Counted from the first letter of the stretch, positions 44,273-54,076 are shown. The stretch: 64,000 bases of DNA from Bacteriovorax sp. MedPE-SWde (GCA_001874305.1 MPCU01000007.1:1-64000); one strand, 5' to 3'. Made by a program: numbers and translations. Notes: generated from the letters alone by a model not told the origin.

Positions 44273-45034
44273 TCAGATAGTTAGTTCACGCCCAAGACCA
44301 ACACCTGGATAGTGCCTAGAATTCGCTCCAGGGTAAGCATAACCATTGATTAATACTCTCCTTGGAGAGTCACTTAGGTTTACTGAGGAGCTATGGATCG
44401 TATATGGCCCAAAAAGCGCTAAATCTCCGGCCTCTAGAGTTAATTCCAGCTTATCCATTGAATCGATCTTTCTAAGTAGTTCACTGTTATTTTGGAGGTC
44501 CAAATGACCATTTTGATTGCTATTAGGGACAAATACTAGGGGCCCATTCTCTTTAGTCATAGCGTCTATTGCCAGGACTGTTTGAACATAACTTCCACGT
44601 CCATCAACATCACGCCACATATCAGTTCCATATCTTCTATGTTCGCTATCTTGGTGCCACTTGAACTCAATTCTTTCCCCAGGCATTTTAAAATGTGCCT
44701 GATTTATAATTTGATTTAATTCACTAGATTCTAAAATATCTGATACTGGTCGCAAGATACGCTCATCTTTAGAAAGATCTAAGAGTTTTCTTTCGTAGCC
44801 ACCACACCAAACAATACGATTAAGACCACCTTCTTCAAATACAAAGTGACTCCCCTTTAGTTCTTGAGTGTTACCGTCAAGCTTTTGAGCAGTAGAAAAT
44901 AAGTTTTCAAATGAATTCTTAGCATTGAGAATCTCATCTTGTGAGAATACATTCTTCAGTATAATGAATCCTTGCTTATAGAATTTTTCGACTTGTTCTT
45001 TAGTTAATGTCTTTAGTGCGTATTGTTCATTCAT
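44273..45034 (-). CDS. phytanoyl-CoA dioxygenase (PhyH) family protein
   Basis: A 253-residue Fe(II)/2-oxoglutarate dioxygenase. The N-terminal GFIILKNVFSQDEI is typical of PhyH proteins. The iron ligands are His127 and Asp129 in WHQDSEHRR and His214 in YTIHSSSVN; Arg225 (SPRRVLING) would bind 2-oxoglutarate. It should hydroxylate a small molecule or lipid in the cytoplasm; the substrate is not known. It lies 66 bp after asd on the same strand. Confidence 0.82.
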   Translation of the reverse strand: MNEQYALKTLTKEQVEKFYKQGFIILKNVFSQDEILNAKNSFENLFSTAQKLDGNTQELKGSHFVFEEGGLNRIVWCGGYERKLLDLSKDERILRPVSDILESSELNQIINQAHFKMPGERIEFKWHQDSEHRRYGTDMWRDVDGRGSYVQTVLAIDAMTKENGPLVFVPNSNQNGHLDLQNNSELLRKIDSMDKLELTLEAGDLALFGPYTIHSSSVNLSDSPRRVLINGYAYPGANSRHYPGVGLGRELTI

Positions 45035-45100
45035 ACATTTATTATAAACGCATACACAAAAAGTTCTTAGGGTGAAAATTCTTTCAATTATTAAGATTTA

Positions 45101-46198
45101 CTAAAGTAGTATGTTTAACATCCTACGAAGAGGTTCAGCAGCGCCCCATAATAGCTGATCACCGGCCGTAAAAATATTTAGGTAGTCATCACCAAGGTTC
45201 ATCTTTCTAACTCTCCCAACAACAGTTTTAAGAGTTCCTGATACATATCTTGGGCAGAGCTTTTCCCTCGTGGCCTCAGGAGTGTTTGGTACGAATTCAA
45301 CCCATTCACTTGAGTTCTTTAGTAAGGATTCTATTTCCTTAATATCTACGTTCTTCTTAAGCTTGATAGTTAAGGCCTGTGAGTGTGATCTCAGCGCTCC
45401 AACTCTTACACATGTTCCATCAATTGGTATTGGATTATTCTCTCTTCCAAGAATCTTGTTAGTCTCAGAGTAGGCCTTCCATTCTTCCCTTGTTTGTCCG
45501 GCCTCAACTTCAGAGTCAATCCAAGGTATAACATTAAGGGCCAAAGGTGCTCCAAAACATTCACTATTTATTTCTTTTGACGATAGTAATTCGCTCATGG
45601 CCGCATCAAGATCAAGAATGTCGCCATCCATAAGCTCTTTCGACTTTTGACCTATTACATCCATTTGAGTCAGAAGCTCTTTCATATGTCTTGCGCCACC
45701 ACCCGATGCTGCTTGGTAAGTCATAGAAGTCATCCACTCAACAAGGTCTTCTTTAAATAAGGCGCCAATTCCCATAAGCATTAAAGAGACTGTACAGTTA
45801 CCACCAATGAAGTCTTTACGCCCTTCAGTTATGGCCTGATCAATGACATTTCTATTTACTGGATCAAGAATGATAACTGACTCTTCGTTCATTCTTAGCG
45901 CGCTTGCAGCGTCGATCCAATATCCCGTCCAATTTGCAGATCTTAGTTTAGGGTGAACTGATTTCGTATAATCTCCACCCTGACAAGAGATGATAATATC
46001 TAACTCAGAAAGTTTTTCTATTGAGTTGGCATCTTCTAATACGTAATCAACACCACCAATCTTTGGCCCAACTTGTCCGGCCTGAGATGTTGAAAAGAAC
46101 TTTGGTTCGATTTTATCAAAATCATTCTCTGAAACCATACGGTCTAAGAGTACTGATCCAACCATTCCACGCCATCCAACTATTCCAACTTTCTTCAT
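45101..46198 (-). CDS. asd: aspartate-semialdehyde dehydrogenase
   Basis: A 365-residue enzyme close in length and numbering to the E. coli type. It reduces beta-aspartyl phosphate to aspartate semialdehyde with NADPH, feeding lysine/DAP, threonine and methionine synthesis. Seen: the nucleotide-binding start KKVGIVGWRGMVGSVL, active-site Cys135 in GGNCTVSL, QAASGGGARHMKEL, and substrate-binding CVRVGALRSHSQAL. It is encoded away from the riboswitch-controlled lysine operon, in line with a periplasmic binding-protein gene 23 bp upstream, which is an odd neighbour. Confidence 0.93.
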   Translation of the reverse strand: MKKVGIVGWRGMVGSVLLDRMVSENDFDKIEPKFFSTSQAGQVGPKIGGVDYVLEDANSIEKLSELDIIISCQGGDYTKSVHPKLRSANWTGYWIDAASALRMNEESVIILDPVNRNVIDQAITEGRKDFIGGNCTVSLMLMGIGALFKEDLVEWMTSMTYQAASGGGARHMKELLTQMDVIGQKSKELMDGDILDLDAAMSELLSSKEINSECFGAPLALNVIPWIDSEVEAGQTREEWKAYSETNKILGRENNPIPIDGTCVRVGALRSHSQALTIKLKKNVDIKEIESLLKNSSEWVEFVPNTPEATREKLCPRYVSGTLKTVVGRVRKMNLGDDYLNIFTAGDQLLWGAAEPLRRMLNILL

Positions 46199-46221
46199 TT
46201 ATTTTTTCCTTTAATCAAAAA

Positions 46222-47172
46222 CTAGCACTTACCCGGTAAACAAACTCGGATAGGAGTATAAATATACTCTTCTACTTTTTCACCATTTATTAATTTTAAC
46301 AAGGTTTTAAAAGCAGTCCTTCCTATTTCTTTTGGAGATTGTCCTACATTAAGATGACCAAGTCCCATGTTTAATAATTTTATTTGACTTGGTGTGGTAT
46401 CAATAGAAATTATCTTTACTTTATTTTTATCAAAATATTTTTTAAACTTGGAAAGCTCTGACTTGTACTTGCTAAGGTCATCTTGCGCCCAACCTCCCAT
46501 CATTGCTACAATTATATTCTGCTCTACAGATATAGAGTCTTTTATTATATGAACTGTTTGTGAAAGTGCGGTTACAGGTTTCTCTAGAGAATATAGAGGA
46601 CACCTTTTAAGATATTTTAAGTTCTTGGACTTTTTACTAATCACATCTTTAAAGCCCTTTATACGTTGATTAAGATTGTCTGAATAACTATGTCCGCTGA
46701 TAATGCATATGTGAGCATCAGCTTTGTGCTCCTTTAGGAGAGTTTGCGCCATTGTCTTGCCGAGGTCATAATTATTTGTTCCGATATAGCTGGATCTCTT
46801 AATTCCATTTCTTGCAAGATCTTTCTTATTAAAGTCAGCATCTAAAGTGACCAGAGGAATCTTCTTATTTCGAAGGACTCGCTTTAACTCTAAAGAAGTA
46901 AAGTCTGATTTAATAACAGCTAATGCCACTCCATCAATTCTGTTTTTCTTCATCGCAGATTTAAGCTTACGAATTTGAAGTCGAGGGTTTCCTTCACTCA
47001 TTTGAATAAAAATACAATTGTTTTTGGTTTTCAATGCTTCGCTCTTACAACCACTCTTAACATCTTTAAAGAAGTCGAGGTGAGTGTCTTTGGTTAAGAA
47101 CAACAGGTTCTTATTAGTAGCAAGAGTACTAGACATCGTGATCAGTAGCAGAAATATAGTAATTAGCTTCAT
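46222..47172 (-). CDS. periplasmic sugar-binding-like protein (orphan)
   Basis: A 316-residue exported protein (signal peptide ends STLA-TNKN) of the ribose-binding type 1 fold: QMSEGNPRLQIRKLKSAMKK, DGVALAVIKSD, IPLVTLDADF, SSYIGTNNYDLGK. No permease or ATPase genes are near. It is a distant paralog of the LuxP/TorT-like protein at 43134 and could likewise feed a sensor. Five cysteines are unusual for the family, two at the extreme C-terminus (RVCLPGKC). Divergent from the lysine riboswitch. Confidence 0.7.
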   Translation of the reverse strand: MKLITIFLLLITMSSTLATNKNLLFLTKDTHLDFFKDVKSGCKSEALKTKNNCIFIQMSEGNPRLQIRKLKSAMKKNRIDGVALAVIKSDFTSLELKRVLRNKKIPLVTLDADFNKKDLARNGIKRSSYIGTNNYDLGKTMAQTLLKEHKADAHICIISGHSYSDNLNQRIKGFKDVISKKSKNLKYLKRCPLYSLEKPVTALSQTVHIIKDSISVEQNIIVAMMGGWAQDDLSKYKSELSKFKKYFDKNKVKIISIDTTPSQIKLLNMGLGHLNVGQSPKEIGRTAFKTLLKLINGEKVEEYIYTPIRVCLPGKC

Positions 47173-47276
47173 TGTGCCTCATTAGTTCAATAAACAGATA
47201 TTGTATATTTAATAAAATAACTGAACAACTTTTTTCTTGCCACATTATTGAATGATCTCTTAGACTTATATCAGTA

Positions 47277-47475
47277 CCGAAGGGGTGCATCTTTCAGATA
47301 GCTATAGTTAGGAATGTAAAGCAATTGTTCCAACGATCTAGAGTGAGGGGAAAGTTGCCGAAGCAGGAATCTTGTTCTTTACACAGATCTCTGCTGGTTA
47401 CCAAGGGAGAAGCCTTGGAACTGTCATCATAGACTTTGATGGAGCACTTCGGGGATTCTAGAATATCCCCCCTTC
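47277..47475 (+). promoter_or_regulatory. lysine riboswitch (L box)
   Basis: The leader of lysC shows the conserved lysine-aptamer blocks: GAAGGGGTGCATC, the later GAGGGGAAAGTTGCCGAAG, GCTGGTTACCAAGGG, and the closing GGAGCACTTCGG. P1 is CCGAAG (47277-47282) with CTTCGG (47447-47452). Downstream, GGGGAT...ATCCCC (47451-47470) forms a hairpin, and CCCCTTCG (47468-47475) is an 8-base perfect complement of the aptamer's 5' CGAAGGGG (47278-47285), giving two exclusive folds. No T-run follows the hairpin, so the mode of control is unclear. Lysine binding should reduce expression of the five-gene operon. Confidence 0.88.
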
Positions 47476-47510
47476 GAAATACATTTTATACAACTACTTT
47501 GTGAGGAATC

Positions 47511-48863
47511 ATGAGTTCAAAGATTATTGTTGCCAAGTTTGGCGGAAGCTCAATGGCAGATTTAACAGCGATGAAAAGAAGCGCAACTGTATCAAGTGAT
47601 CAGCATGCAAATGTTGTCGTGGTCTCTGCTGTTTATGGTGTAACGAATCTGCTAATTTCTCTGGCGCAAAATGCGACTAAGCATGATTGGGAAAATGTAG
47701 AACAAGTTTATAATGAAATTGAAAATAAACATTTCTCTATACTAGAAGAAATGAAAGCTTCAGATGAGCTTCAAGAATCAGTAAAGGCCCTTTTAAGTGA
47801 AGCTAAGACACTCGCAAGGGGTATGTTTCTATTAAAAGAGTGTTCTGAAAAGGCATATGACTCTTTAGTATCCCTTGGCGAAAGACTGTCGTCTACAATC
47901 TTCACGGAAGTTGTAAAAGGCATATACACGACTAAGAAAGCACAGTGGTTTGATATTCGACGAGTCATGAGAACAAATGACGAGTACGGAAAGGCCACAC
48001 CACAAATCGAAGAAGTAGAAAAATTATGTAACAAATATATGATTGACTGTAAGTATGGTGATTCTGTCTATGTAACACAGGGCTTTATCGGCTCGACATT
48101 AGATGGAATGACAACAACTCTTGGCCGCGGGGGAAGTGATTATTCCGCTGCATTAATTGCTGAAGGAATCGGCGCAGACATTCTCCAAATATGGACAGAC
48201 GTTGCAGGAATCGCGACAACTGATCCACGCATCGTTCCACAAGCAAAACTTCTCAATGAGATTACTTATTCAGAAGCTGCTGAGTTAGCGACTTTCGGGG
48301 CCAAGATTTTACACCCAACAACACTTACACCAGCTCTTAGAAGTAATGTTCAAGTATTTGTTGGCTCAAGCTATGAGCCAAATGAACCAGGAACTTGGAT
48401 AAAAACAAAGACTGAGTCAACACCACTTGTGAGAGCAATGGCCTTAAGAAAGGGTCAGTCACTCTTAACACTCTCAACACCAAAAATGCTTCATTCACAT
48501 GGGTTTCTTTTTGAAATTTTCAAAGTGTTCAATGATTACAAAATAAGTATCGACTCAATTACGACTTCAGAAATCTCAGTTGCCGTAACTCTAGATGATT
48601 CGACACTTTTAAATAGTAAAATCATTGAAACTCTTGGTACACTTTGTGATGTAAAAGTAGAAGAGGGCCTTAGTCTAGTTAGCTTAATTGGAAATGATAT
48701 TAACCATACTCCAAAGCTTGCGGCAAAGATCTTTAACTCACTAGATAATATTAATGTTCGTATGATTTGCTTAGGAGCAAGTAAGCATAACTTTTGCTTT
48801 CTTGTTAAAGAAGCGCAAGCTAACGAATGTATAGAGAAACTGCACAAGGAATTCATAGGATGA
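47511..48863 (+). CDS. lysC: aspartate kinase, lysine-type
   Basis: A 450-residue enzyme that phosphorylates aspartate, the first step toward DAP and lysine. Seen: the N-terminal KFGGSSMAD, the catalytic GRGGSDYSAAL, TDVAGIATTDPR, and a C-terminal pair of ACT domains (about 300-450; e.g. SLLTLSTPKM, VRMICLGASKHN). The ACT pair suggests allosteric feedback in addition to the upstream lysine riboswitch. Similar in length and layout to E. coli LysC. GAGGA precedes the ATG. Overlaps dapB by 4 bp (ATGA). Confidence 0.93.
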   Translation: MSSKIIVAKFGGSSMADLTAMKRSATVSSDQHANVVVVSAVYGVTNLLISLAQNATKHDWENVEQVYNEIENKHFSILEEMKASDELQESVKALLSEAKTLARGMFLLKECSEKAYDSLVSLGERLSSTIFTEVVKGIYTTKKAQWFDIRRVMRTNDEYGKATPQIEEVEKLCNKYMIDCKYGDSVYVTQGFIGSTLDGMTTTLGRGGSDYSAALIAEGIGADILQIWTDVAGIATTDPRIVPQAKLLNEITYSEAAELATFGAKILHPTTLTPALRSNVQVFVGSSYEPNEPGTWIKTKTESTPLVRAMALRKGQSLLTLSTPKMLHSHGFLFEIFKVFNDYKISIDSITTSEISVAVTLDDSTLLNSKIIETLGTLCDVKVEEGLSLVSLIGNDINHTPKLAAKIFNSLDNINVRMICLGASKHNFCFLVKEAQANECIEKLHKEFIG

Positions 48864-49534
48864 AAATAGCTCTCTTAGGAAAAGGGAAAACAGGCTCAAA
48901 AGTTATTGAACTTGCCGCTTCAAACCCAGATATTTCTTTAACTATTTTCGATTCTAATAATCGTCCTACAAGAGAAAAACTACAGGGTCATGATGTGGCC
49001 TTATCTTTTCTGACTGGAGATATATTTCTTGAATACATTGAAGAAATTAGCGCCTCAGGAATATCCGTAGTTTCAGGCAGTACTGGTTTTGATTGGACAC
49101 CTGAAAGATTAGAACTTGTCAGTAAATCCAACTCTCCATGGATACATTCAAATAACTTTTCGCTTGGAATGAATATTGTAAAAGAGATGATCTCTATTCT
49201 TTCTAAAGCAAATGCACTATTTCAAAACTCAGAATTTAAAATACATGAAATTCACCACACAAAGAAAGTCGATGCTCCAAGTGGAACGGCCAAGGCCTGG
49301 AAGAACTGGCTAGGTCATGAAGCAGAAATGACTTATGAAAGAACTGGTGATGTTGTTGGAACACATGAACTTACACTAAAAACAAATAATGAAGAAATTT
49401 TTCTTCGTCACGAAGCACTAGATAGAAAGATATTTGCAGAGGGCGCGCTATGGGCATGCTCTCAAGTAAATAACTTAAGGCCAGGTCTTCATGACTTTTC
49501 AGACGTAGCTAAAGAAGCATTAGCAAAGGCATAA
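48860..49534 (+). CDS. dapB: 4-hydroxy-tetrahydrodipicolinate reductase
   Basis: A 224-residue NAD(P)H-dependent reductase in DAP/lysine synthesis. The start is ATG 48860 (MKIALLGKGKTGSKVIEL, Rossmann loop), overlapping lysC by 4 bp; the earlier frame opening at 48827 is inside lysC. The catalytic segment IHEIHHTKKVDAPSGTAK carries the family's histidine pair and lysine. Slightly shorter than the ~270 residues of E. coli DapB, as in several deltaproteobacterial-type relatives. dapA starts 2 bp after the stop. Confidence 0.9.
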   Translation: MKIALLGKGKTGSKVIELAASNPDISLTIFDSNNRPTREKLQGHDVALSFLTGDIFLEYIEEISASGISVVSGSTGFDWTPERLELVSKSNSPWIHSNNFSLGMNIVKEMISILSKANALFQNSEFKIHEIHHTKKVDAPSGTAKAWKNWLGHEAEMTYERTGDVVGTHELTLKTNNEEIFLRHEALDRKIFAEGALWACSQVNNLRPGLHDFSDVAKEALAKA

Positions 49535-49535
49535 T

Positions 49536-50426
49536 ATGGATATTAATTCTACACCACTATGGACAGCAATAATCACACCTATGCTACAAGACGGTGAAGT
49601 CGATTATGACTCATTAGAAAACTTATTAAACGCGCAAAATGAAGCAGGTAATGGAATTCTAATTCTAGGCTCAACAGGAGAGGCCCTTAACCTTGACGAA
49701 GAAGAGTCAATTAAGGTCTTAGAGTTTACGTGTGCTATTCCTAGAAAGGTTCCTCTTATGTGTGGAATCGGAGGAATAAATCTAAGACATACAATCAAGT
49801 GGACAAACTTTTTAAATAAACTTGATATTGATTGCTATCTAGTTGTGACACCTCTCTATGCAAAGCCTGGAGATGAGGGACAGTATGAATGGTTTAAGGC
49901 CGTAATGGATAAAGCAGTAAAGCCATGTATGCTCTACAATGTACCAAGCCGTACAGGTAAGGACATGTCACTAGAAGCTGTTAAAAGACTAAATACTCAC
50001 AAGAATTTTTGGGCAATAAAAGAAGCTTCAGGCTCTGTTGATATGTTTGCTAAGTATGTTGAAGCTGCTGGTGAAAATGGAAGAGTCTATAGCGGTGATG
50101 ATGCAATGATGCCAGACTTTACAAAAGTTGGAGCTAAGGGACTTGTCTCAGTTGCTTCAAATGTATGGCCAAAGGAAACTCATCTCTATGTTAAAAAGTG
50201 TTTAGATTCATCACTTAGTAAAGAAGAAGCAAAGCTTTGGGTAGATTCAACAAACTCATTATTTGTTGCCTCTAATCCAATTCCTGTAAAGTGGCTTATG
50301 ACTATAAAAGGTCAAATCCCAAGTGGTGCCCTAAGAGCTCCTCTAACTTTAAAGGATATGGTTGATAAGAATGTAGTTACAGAATCACACGAAAATATAA
50401 TTAATTGGTATAAGGAAAGCGTATGA
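49536..50426 (+). CDS. dapA: 4-hydroxy-tetrahydrodipicolinate synthase
   Basis: A 296-residue class I aldolase that condenses pyruvate and aspartate semialdehyde. Seen: GSTGEALNL, the active-site Tyr134 in YNVPSRTG, and the Schiff-base Lys162 in AIKEASGS. It is a (beta/alpha)8 barrel of normal length. The stop overlaps dapD by 4 bp, so translation is probably coupled. Confidence 0.93.
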   Translation: MDINSTPLWTAIITPMLQDGEVDYDSLENLLNAQNEAGNGILILGSTGEALNLDEEESIKVLEFTCAIPRKVPLMCGIGGINLRHTIKWTNFLNKLDIDCYLVVTPLYAKPGDEGQYEWFKAVMDKAVKPCMLYNVPSRTGKDMSLEAVKRLNTHKNFWAIKEASGSVDMFAKYVEAAGENGRVYSGDDAMMPDFTKVGAKGLVSVASNVWPKETHLYVKKCLDSSLSKEEAKLWVDSTNSLFVASNPIPVKWLMTIKGQIPSGALRAPLTLKDMVDKNVVTESHENIINWYKESV

Positions 50427-51178
50427 AATGGGAAGAAATCTTAAAAGGTTTAGAGTCGGGAGAGCTTCGCTCTGCAAATAAAGTAGACGGTAAATGGGTT
50501 GCTAACACAGAGGTTAAGCAAGGAATCCTTGAAGCGTTTAAAAATGGAAATAATGTAAATCAAGACCAGTTTAACTGGGATGGTTTTGTAGATAAGCACA
50601 ATATTCCTGCCAGAAAGTTTACAACGGAAGATGGTGTAAGAATGGTTCCTGGCGGATCAAGTGTTAGAACAGGTGCTCATATTGCTAAAGGTGTAATCAT
50701 TATGCCTCCAGCATATGTAAATATCGGTGCATTTGTTGATGAAGGAACAATGATTGATTCTCACGCACTAGTTGGTTCTTGTGCACAGATTGGGAAAAAC
50801 GTTCACCTATCAGCAGGTGTACAAATTGGTGGTGTTCTTGAGCCAATTGGACTTGCTCCTGTAATTATCGAAGATGGTGCTTTCATTGGTGCTGGTGCAG
50901 TAATTGTTGAAGGTATCCAAGTTTTAAAAGAAGCTGTTATTGCTCCTGGAGTTATTCTTTCAAAAGGTGTTCCAGTTTATGACTGTGTACACGGAAGAAC
51001 TCTAGAAAAAGGTGAGCCTATTCCAGAGAGAGCTGTTGTTGTCCCAGGGACAAGACCTGTAAGTGACAAGCTTCCATGGGCCAAAGAAATGGGCCTAAAC
51101 ATGAATTGTGCAATGATTATTAAGTATCGTGATGAAAAGTCTGATGCTTCATTAGAGTTAGAAAGTTTCCTAAGGTAA
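50423..51178 (+). CDS. dapD: tetrahydrodipicolinate N-succinyl/acetyltransferase
   Basis: A 251-residue left-handed beta-helix acyltransferase. The hexapeptide-repeat region (about 85-210) includes [52 protein letters not shown] and [12 protein letters not shown] (each in parts). This is the DapD type acting on tetrahydrodipicolinate; whether it transfers succinyl or acetyl cannot be settled here. Later acyl-pathway enzymes (DapC, DapE, DapF) are not in the window. lysA follows 14 bp downstream. Confidence 0.88.
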   Translation: MKWEEILKGLESGELRSANKVDGKWVANTEVKQGILEAFKNGNNVNQDQFNWDGFVDKHNIPARKFTTEDGVRMVPGGSSVRTGAHIAKGVIIMPPAYVNIGAFVDEGTMIDSHALVGSCAQIGKNVHLSAGVQIGGVLEPIGLAPVIIEDGAFIGAGAVIVEGIQVLKEAVIAPGVILSKGVPVYDCVHGRTLEKGEPIPERAVVVPGTRPVSDKLPWAKEMGLNMNCAMIIKYRDEKSDASLELESFLR

Positions 51179-51192
51179 CTTAAGGTATAAAA

Positions 51193-52395
51193 ATGCTAGA
51201 GCTTCACAGAGAAAATATTGAGAAAATTATTAAGAGAATTGATTCTTCATTCTACTTCTATGATCTTGATGCCCTTGAACGTCACCTTACATATATGAGG
51301 GATAACAAGGATGAATCTGTAAAGCTCTGGTTTGCTTGTAAGGCCAATCCCCTATCATCAATTCTAAAGCTTATTAGAAACGTCGGTTTTGGAGTTGATG
51401 TCGCAAGCTTAGGTGAACTTGAGCAAGTTGTATCTAGTGGCGTAAAGTCCGAAGATATTATTTCAACAGGCCCAAGTAAAAGCCGTGGCTACATAAGAAA
51501 TCTCTTAAAGAATGAAATTAACTCTGTCGTTGTAGAAAGTCTCTACCAACTAAAGTGGCTCGATGAACAGGCCAAAGAAGAAGGTGTTACGGCCAAGGCA
51601 TTATTAAGAGTTCAACTTCCATGGGATGAAGGAAAGTCAGTTCTAGGTGGAAATGAAATATCTGCTTTTGGAATGGATAAGGCCGCGTGGGAAAAAGTTA
51701 AACTAAGTGAATACCCAAATGTAGAAGTCATAGGCTTCCATGTTTTTCAGTGGGGAAATATCCTAGAGGTTTCGCAACTCGAAAAAATCTGGGATAAAAC
51801 CTGTATTGAAGTTAAAGATCTCGCAAAGACTATGAACGCTTCGCTAGAAGTCATAGACCTTGGTGGAGGGCTTGGTATTCCTTATCAAAACCAAACGAAG
51901 AAAATAGACTTCAAAGATATTAACGATATTCTTGTTGCATTAAAGAACAAGCACGGACTTAATAAAATCTGGATGGAACTTGGCCGATTTGCCGTAGGTG
52001 AATGCGGGTACTACCTCTCTCAAGTAATCGATAGAAAGACGGTAAGAGGAAGAGAAATCCTAGTTCTTGATGGTGGTACAAACCATATCGCAAGACCCGC
52101 TCTAACTGGACAGGCATTTCCATGTAAGGTCGTTAAAGAGAATCACTCTAAGACTACTAAAGAATTTCATGTTCATGGTCCACTTTGTACAGCAATTGAT
52201 AAACTTGGCGTATTTGAATTACCTGATGATGTTGATTATGGTGACTGGCTGATGTTCTCTCAGGCCGGTGCATATGGATTTACAGAAGCTATGCCATTCT
52301 TTCTATGTCATAACCTTCCTGCTGAAATCGTGAGCTATAAAGGCGACGTGATGACTCCACGTGGGATTAAAACTAGTTCTGATTGGTTAGTTTAA
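51193..52395 (+). CDS. lysA: diaminopimelate decarboxylase family protein
   Basis: A 400-residue fold-type III PLP decarboxylase. PLP-lysine Lys50 in WFACKANP; VIDLGGGLGIPYQ for phosphate binding; GPLCTAIDKL with the catalytic cysteine and aspartate; FSQAGAYGFTEAMPFF near the end. The place at the end of lysC-dapB-dapA-dapD makes LysA, converting meso-DAP to lysine, the likely role. Related carboxynorspermidine or ornithine decarboxylases cannot be wholly excluded from sequence, and GFHVFQWGNIL differs slightly from the usual FHVGSQ. The stop overlaps the convergent protease gene by 23 bp. Confidence 0.8.
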   Translation: MLELHRENIEKIIKRIDSSFYFYDLDALERHLTYMRDNKDESVKLWFACKANPLSSILKLIRNVGFGVDVASLGELEQVVSSGVKSEDIISTGPSKSRGYIRNLLKNEINSVVVESLYQLKWLDEQAKEEGVTAKALLRVQLPWDEGKSVLGGNEISAFGMDKAAWEKVKLSEYPNVEVIGFHVFQWGNILEVSQLEKIWDKTCIEVKDLAKTMNASLEVIDLGGGLGIPYQNQTKKIDFKDINDILVALKNKHGLNKIWMELGRFAVGECGYYLSQVIDRKTVRGREILVLDGGTNHIARPALTGQAFPCKVVKENHSKTTKEFHVHGPLCTAIDKLGVFELPDDVDYGDWLMFSQAGAYGFTEAMPFFLCHNLPAEIVSYKGDVMTPRGIKTSSDWLV

Positions 52396-53230
52396 GCTTT
52401 CTTAAAACGTATTGCCTCATTGCTGAAATAGGAAATGCTCCTGATAACTGACAGTAGTATCCTCCAGGACAACTCCTATCATAAACTTGGCAGGTTCTAT
52501 CCTTGTCCTTATCAAGTGCAAGTGCACCACCGTAGACGTGAACACCAATAACTTCACCAGATGATTTTTCTATTATGGGAGAACCTGAATTCCCTCCAAA
52601 CAAATCAAGATCATATTCTAATTCTCTTGAGCGAGATGTTTTAACAAAACCATTTCTCGCTATTTTCTTAGGCATACCAAGAGGTGAACCAATAGAGAAA
52701 ACTTCACTTCCAATTGTACTCGATGCTTTTAGTTTTAAATATGGCCTATGTTCTACTGATTTCTTTAATTTTAAGATGGCATAGTCTCCACCCTCTTCAG
52801 GATCATAGAGAACATCAACAACACTTTCACACTCAACAGTATCAGTAATATTGGAAACACCATCTTCATAGTCAAAAGCAAATGTAACTTTGTCACAAAT
52901 ATTATTGTGGTTATAATCTTCAACAAAAAGACAGTGTCCTGCGGTCATCATAAGATCAGGGGCCACAAGAAAAGCACTACACTCTCCAATAGAGTTTTGC
53001 TTTGCAAATCTTTGTTCAGGACAAAGATTAGACTTTTCCTCAACACTCACAAAATCAGCTAATCGCTCCTTCTTAATCATCACCGCTACAGCGTTCGATG
53101 CCTTAGCTTCCATGGCCGAAAGCTTCGACGAATTTATAGTCGTAGATCTTCGATCATCCTCACCAAAAATAGTGGCAAATGCACCATTTCCTAAGAAGCT
53201 AAACAAGAAAGTAAGTATTAGAAATCTCAT
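52373..53230 (-). CDS. exported trypsin-like (S1/V8-type) serine protease
   Basis: A 285-residue exported protease. I choose ATG 53230 (MRFLILTFLFSFLGNGAFA, signal peptide) over 53260. Triad: His99 in MTAGHCLF, Asp149 in GGDYAILKL, Ser216 in GGNSGSPII. Cysteines near the N-terminus, after the histidine and near the C-terminus (RTCQVYDRSCPGGYYCQ) suggest disulfides. The asparagine/aspartate before the GNSGSP motif fits V8/glutamyl-endopeptidase-like members. Likely acts in the periplasm, outside the cell or in prey. It converges on lysA with a 23-bp overlap. Confidence 0.85.
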   Translation of the reverse strand: MRFLILTFLFSFLGNGAFATIFGEDDRRSTTINSSKLSAMEAKASNAVAVMIKKERLADFVSVEEKSNLCPEQRFAKQNSIGECSAFLVAPDLMMTAGHCLFVEDYNHNNICDKVTFAFDYEDGVSNITDTVECESVVDVLYDPEEGGDYAILKLKKSVEHRPYLKLKASSTIGSEVFSIGSPLGMPKKIARNGFVKTSRSRELEYDLDLFGGNSGSPIIEKSSGEVIGVHVYGGALALDKDKDRTCQVYDRSCPGGYYCQLSGAFPISAMRQYVLRKLKLTNQN

Positions 53231-53374
53231 GTATCTCTTATGCAATAAAACCGAGATCAAGAGGTAAAAATCTCATCATTTTGAAGATATTACAAAAACT
53301 CCATTTTTTTTGTTTCCCCATCTCAAATTCTGCTAAATTCCCCCAAAATAAAAAAGAGAACAAGAGAGAGTTTT

Positions 53375-54016
53375 ATGAAGATGACATTCAAGGCATTGGT
53401 GATTCTACTATCAATAGTATCAGCAACAAATGCATGTAAATTTGAAGATGAAGATCGTATTGAAAAGGTACTCGCTGTAACTGGACAAAACTTCTATAAT
53501 CAAAAAGATGAGCTATGCGAGAACCTCGAAGAACATAGCAAGAAACTCTATAATAAGATGGCAGTAGAAGAAGTTCTAGCAATCCATGCTTATACCGAAA
53601 ACAGCTGGTATCGCAAAATAAACGGCGTCCTAAGAAGCCCTGGAAGATACTCTGCAGCTGACAAGGCCCTATATAAACCACTAGCAAATATCCTTAAAGA
53701 AGGTCTTTTAAAAATGCCTAAGTACAGTGGTAAAGTTATTAGATGGGCAGACTGGGGCGAAAGAACAATTAAGCGTTTAAAAGTCGGAAAGAATAAACTC
53801 ATGAAAGCATTTACTTCTTCATCAAAGAATCTGGCCTTCACTTGGGGAAGCAAGAACGTAAAAATGATTATTAAATCAAAGACTGGAAGATATATTGGTT
53901 TCCTATCTCAATACGAGCACGAACAAGAAGTACTCTTTCCACCATATAAGAAGTTTAAAGTTACGAAGAAAGCAGAAGACGGTCACGTTACTGTTTTTGA
54001 TATGACTGAGCAGTAA
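53375..54016 (+). CDS. putative secreted mono-ADP-ribosyltransferase
   Basis: A 213-residue protein with a signal peptide (cleaved around SATNA-CKF). The mature part follows the R-S-E ADP-ribosyltransferase pattern: YTENSWYRKINGVLR, LLKMPKYSGKVIRW with Arg123, AFTSSSKN (147-150, the S-T-S position), and YEHEQEVLFPP with Glu183-x-Glu185, then KFKV. This E-x-E-VL-x-PP ending is typical of arginine-specific ARTs. The enzyme would transfer ADP-ribose from NAD to a target protein, possibly in prey. AGAGAGAG lies upstream of the ATG. The neighbouring exported protease may belong to the same functional set (inference). Confidence 0.68.
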   Translation: MKMTFKALVILLSIVSATNACKFEDEDRIEKVLAVTGQNFYNQKDELCENLEEHSKKLYNKMAVEEVLAIHAYTENSWYRKINGVLRSPGRYSAADKALYKPLANILKEGLLKMPKYSGKVIRWADWGERTIKRLKVGKNKLMKAFTSSSKNLAFTWGSKNVKMIIKSKTGRYIGFLSQYEHEQEVLFPPYKKFKVTKKAEDGHVTVFDMTEQ

Positions 54017-54076
54017 ATAGATTAACGCCTTGGAGTACTAACTCTGAGGCTGATAATTCAACTTAAGAATGATTTA

